Part shown: positions 63,664 through 64,000 of the stretch, piece after piece | Position numbering within the stretch: the first letter of the stretch is position 1 | Layout: every line of letters starts with the position of its first letter | Position numbers and translations under genes: made by a program | Notes under the pieces: generated by a model | Seen by the model: the letters and a program-made list of their open reading frames with translations, nothing else | Databases searched by the model: none | Told to the model about the DNA's origin: nothing | Assembly: GCA_963932145.1 (NCBI GenBank) | Contig: OZ010574.1 | Coordinates: forward strand, 77,331,643-77,395,642 | From: Acanthosepion lycidas | Lineage: Eukaryota; Mollusca; Cephalopoda; Sepiida; Sepiidae | Length of the DNA stretch: 64,000 nucleotides | Direction: 5' to 3'

Positions 63664-64000
63664 CTTTTTCAAATGTACACTGTCAAATTTTATTATGAAA
63701 GTCAATGATTTCACAGTTAACCAATTTGGTAAAATTTGCAATATATACTTACATTTATATGATAAATGTACCATGTGGATTATCTGTGCTTAGAAATATT
63801 TATAACTTAATTTGTGATGTGAGATTTTATTATGCAACTTGAGGGTTGTTCATCATATTGTAATGAACATACATATTAGTATAATTAGTGATATTGACTT
63901 TTTCTAATTTAATTGGAAAGAGTCACTTTACAGAAACGTGACAAAGTTAGTTCCATCTAGCAAATATTTTCCATCACAGTACCAAAAATAAACCTATTAA
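63312..64000. mobile_element. Inverted-repeat element at the window edge
   Basis: The arm 63325-63400 ('tactgtgattgaaaaatact', 'tctgtaaagtgactctttcc') is inverted at 63912-63987 ('ggaaagagtcactttacag', 'ttttccatcacagtacc') with roughly 85% identity by eye. The spacer of about 510 bp holds a TA run and a segment shared with 51635-51740, but no transposase. Similarity weakly continues outward to the window end, so the right end may lie beyond it. Confidence 0.6.

Overview
The window looks like a piece of a large, AT-rich metazoan genome in which genic sequence is sparse and repeats dominate. The mix of elements (CsRn1-type Ty3/gypsy with a tRNA-Trp primer site, Tx1-type LINE, jockey-like LINE debris, several mariner/Tc1 relatives, ZBED-type hAT elements, tRNA-headed SINEs, long TA runs) and the apparent huge introns fit a mollusc, most likely a coleoid cephalopod such as an octopus. 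This is inference from repeat content, not a database match. I see no bacterial-type operons, rRNA, intact tRNA genes or CRISPR.

Layout. 1-0.9 kb: BEL/Pao pol remnant. 1.0-2.4 kb: tandem tRNA-like repeat and a small hAT-like MITE. 3.3-4.3 kb and 7.6-8.4 kb: two jockey-like LINE remnants (minus strand), the second ending in a perfect 41-nt hairpin. 8.7-9.3 kb: hAT fragment and a decayed LINE piece. 10.7 kb: a candidate first coding exon. 14.9-21.1 kb: an almost full-length Tx1-like LINE (minus strand) flanked by an 18-bp target-site duplication. 24.2 and 24.6 kb: two candidate exons. 29.2-29.8 kb: a hAT terminus and a cluster of palindromes ending in a mariner-type MITE. About 30-36.7 kb: a CsRn1-type gypsy element (5' LTR, PBS, gag, protease, RT, RNase H), split by a 3-kb insertion that carries a minus-strand protein-like stretch. 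38.7-39.1 kb: a 29-bp minisatellite of 14 near-identical copies. 42.5-45.3 kb: a deleted mariner relative and a 2.24-kb hAT element with a perfect 8-bp duplication. 47.9-56.3 kb: SINE-type repeats, a second mariner-type MITE, a Tc1-type remnant, a candidate exon (53.4 kb) and a third jockey-like fragment. 58.2-59.5 kb: a mariner-related element with its own TIRs. 59.6-64 kb: TA-rich foldback sequence, a candidate terminal exon (61.2 kb) and an inverted repeat running off the window.

Host genes. Four short plus-strand exons at 10.7, 24.2, 53.4 and 61.2 kb have plausible splice sites, one reading frame compatible across every junction, a start and a stop. They may form one small gene (about 137 residues) with introns of 8 to 29 kb. 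I do not recognise the protein. A fifth exon candidate at 24.6 kb encodes a hydrophobic N-terminus but is out of phase with the others and would belong to a different transcript. Everything else that looks coding is transposon-derived and broken.
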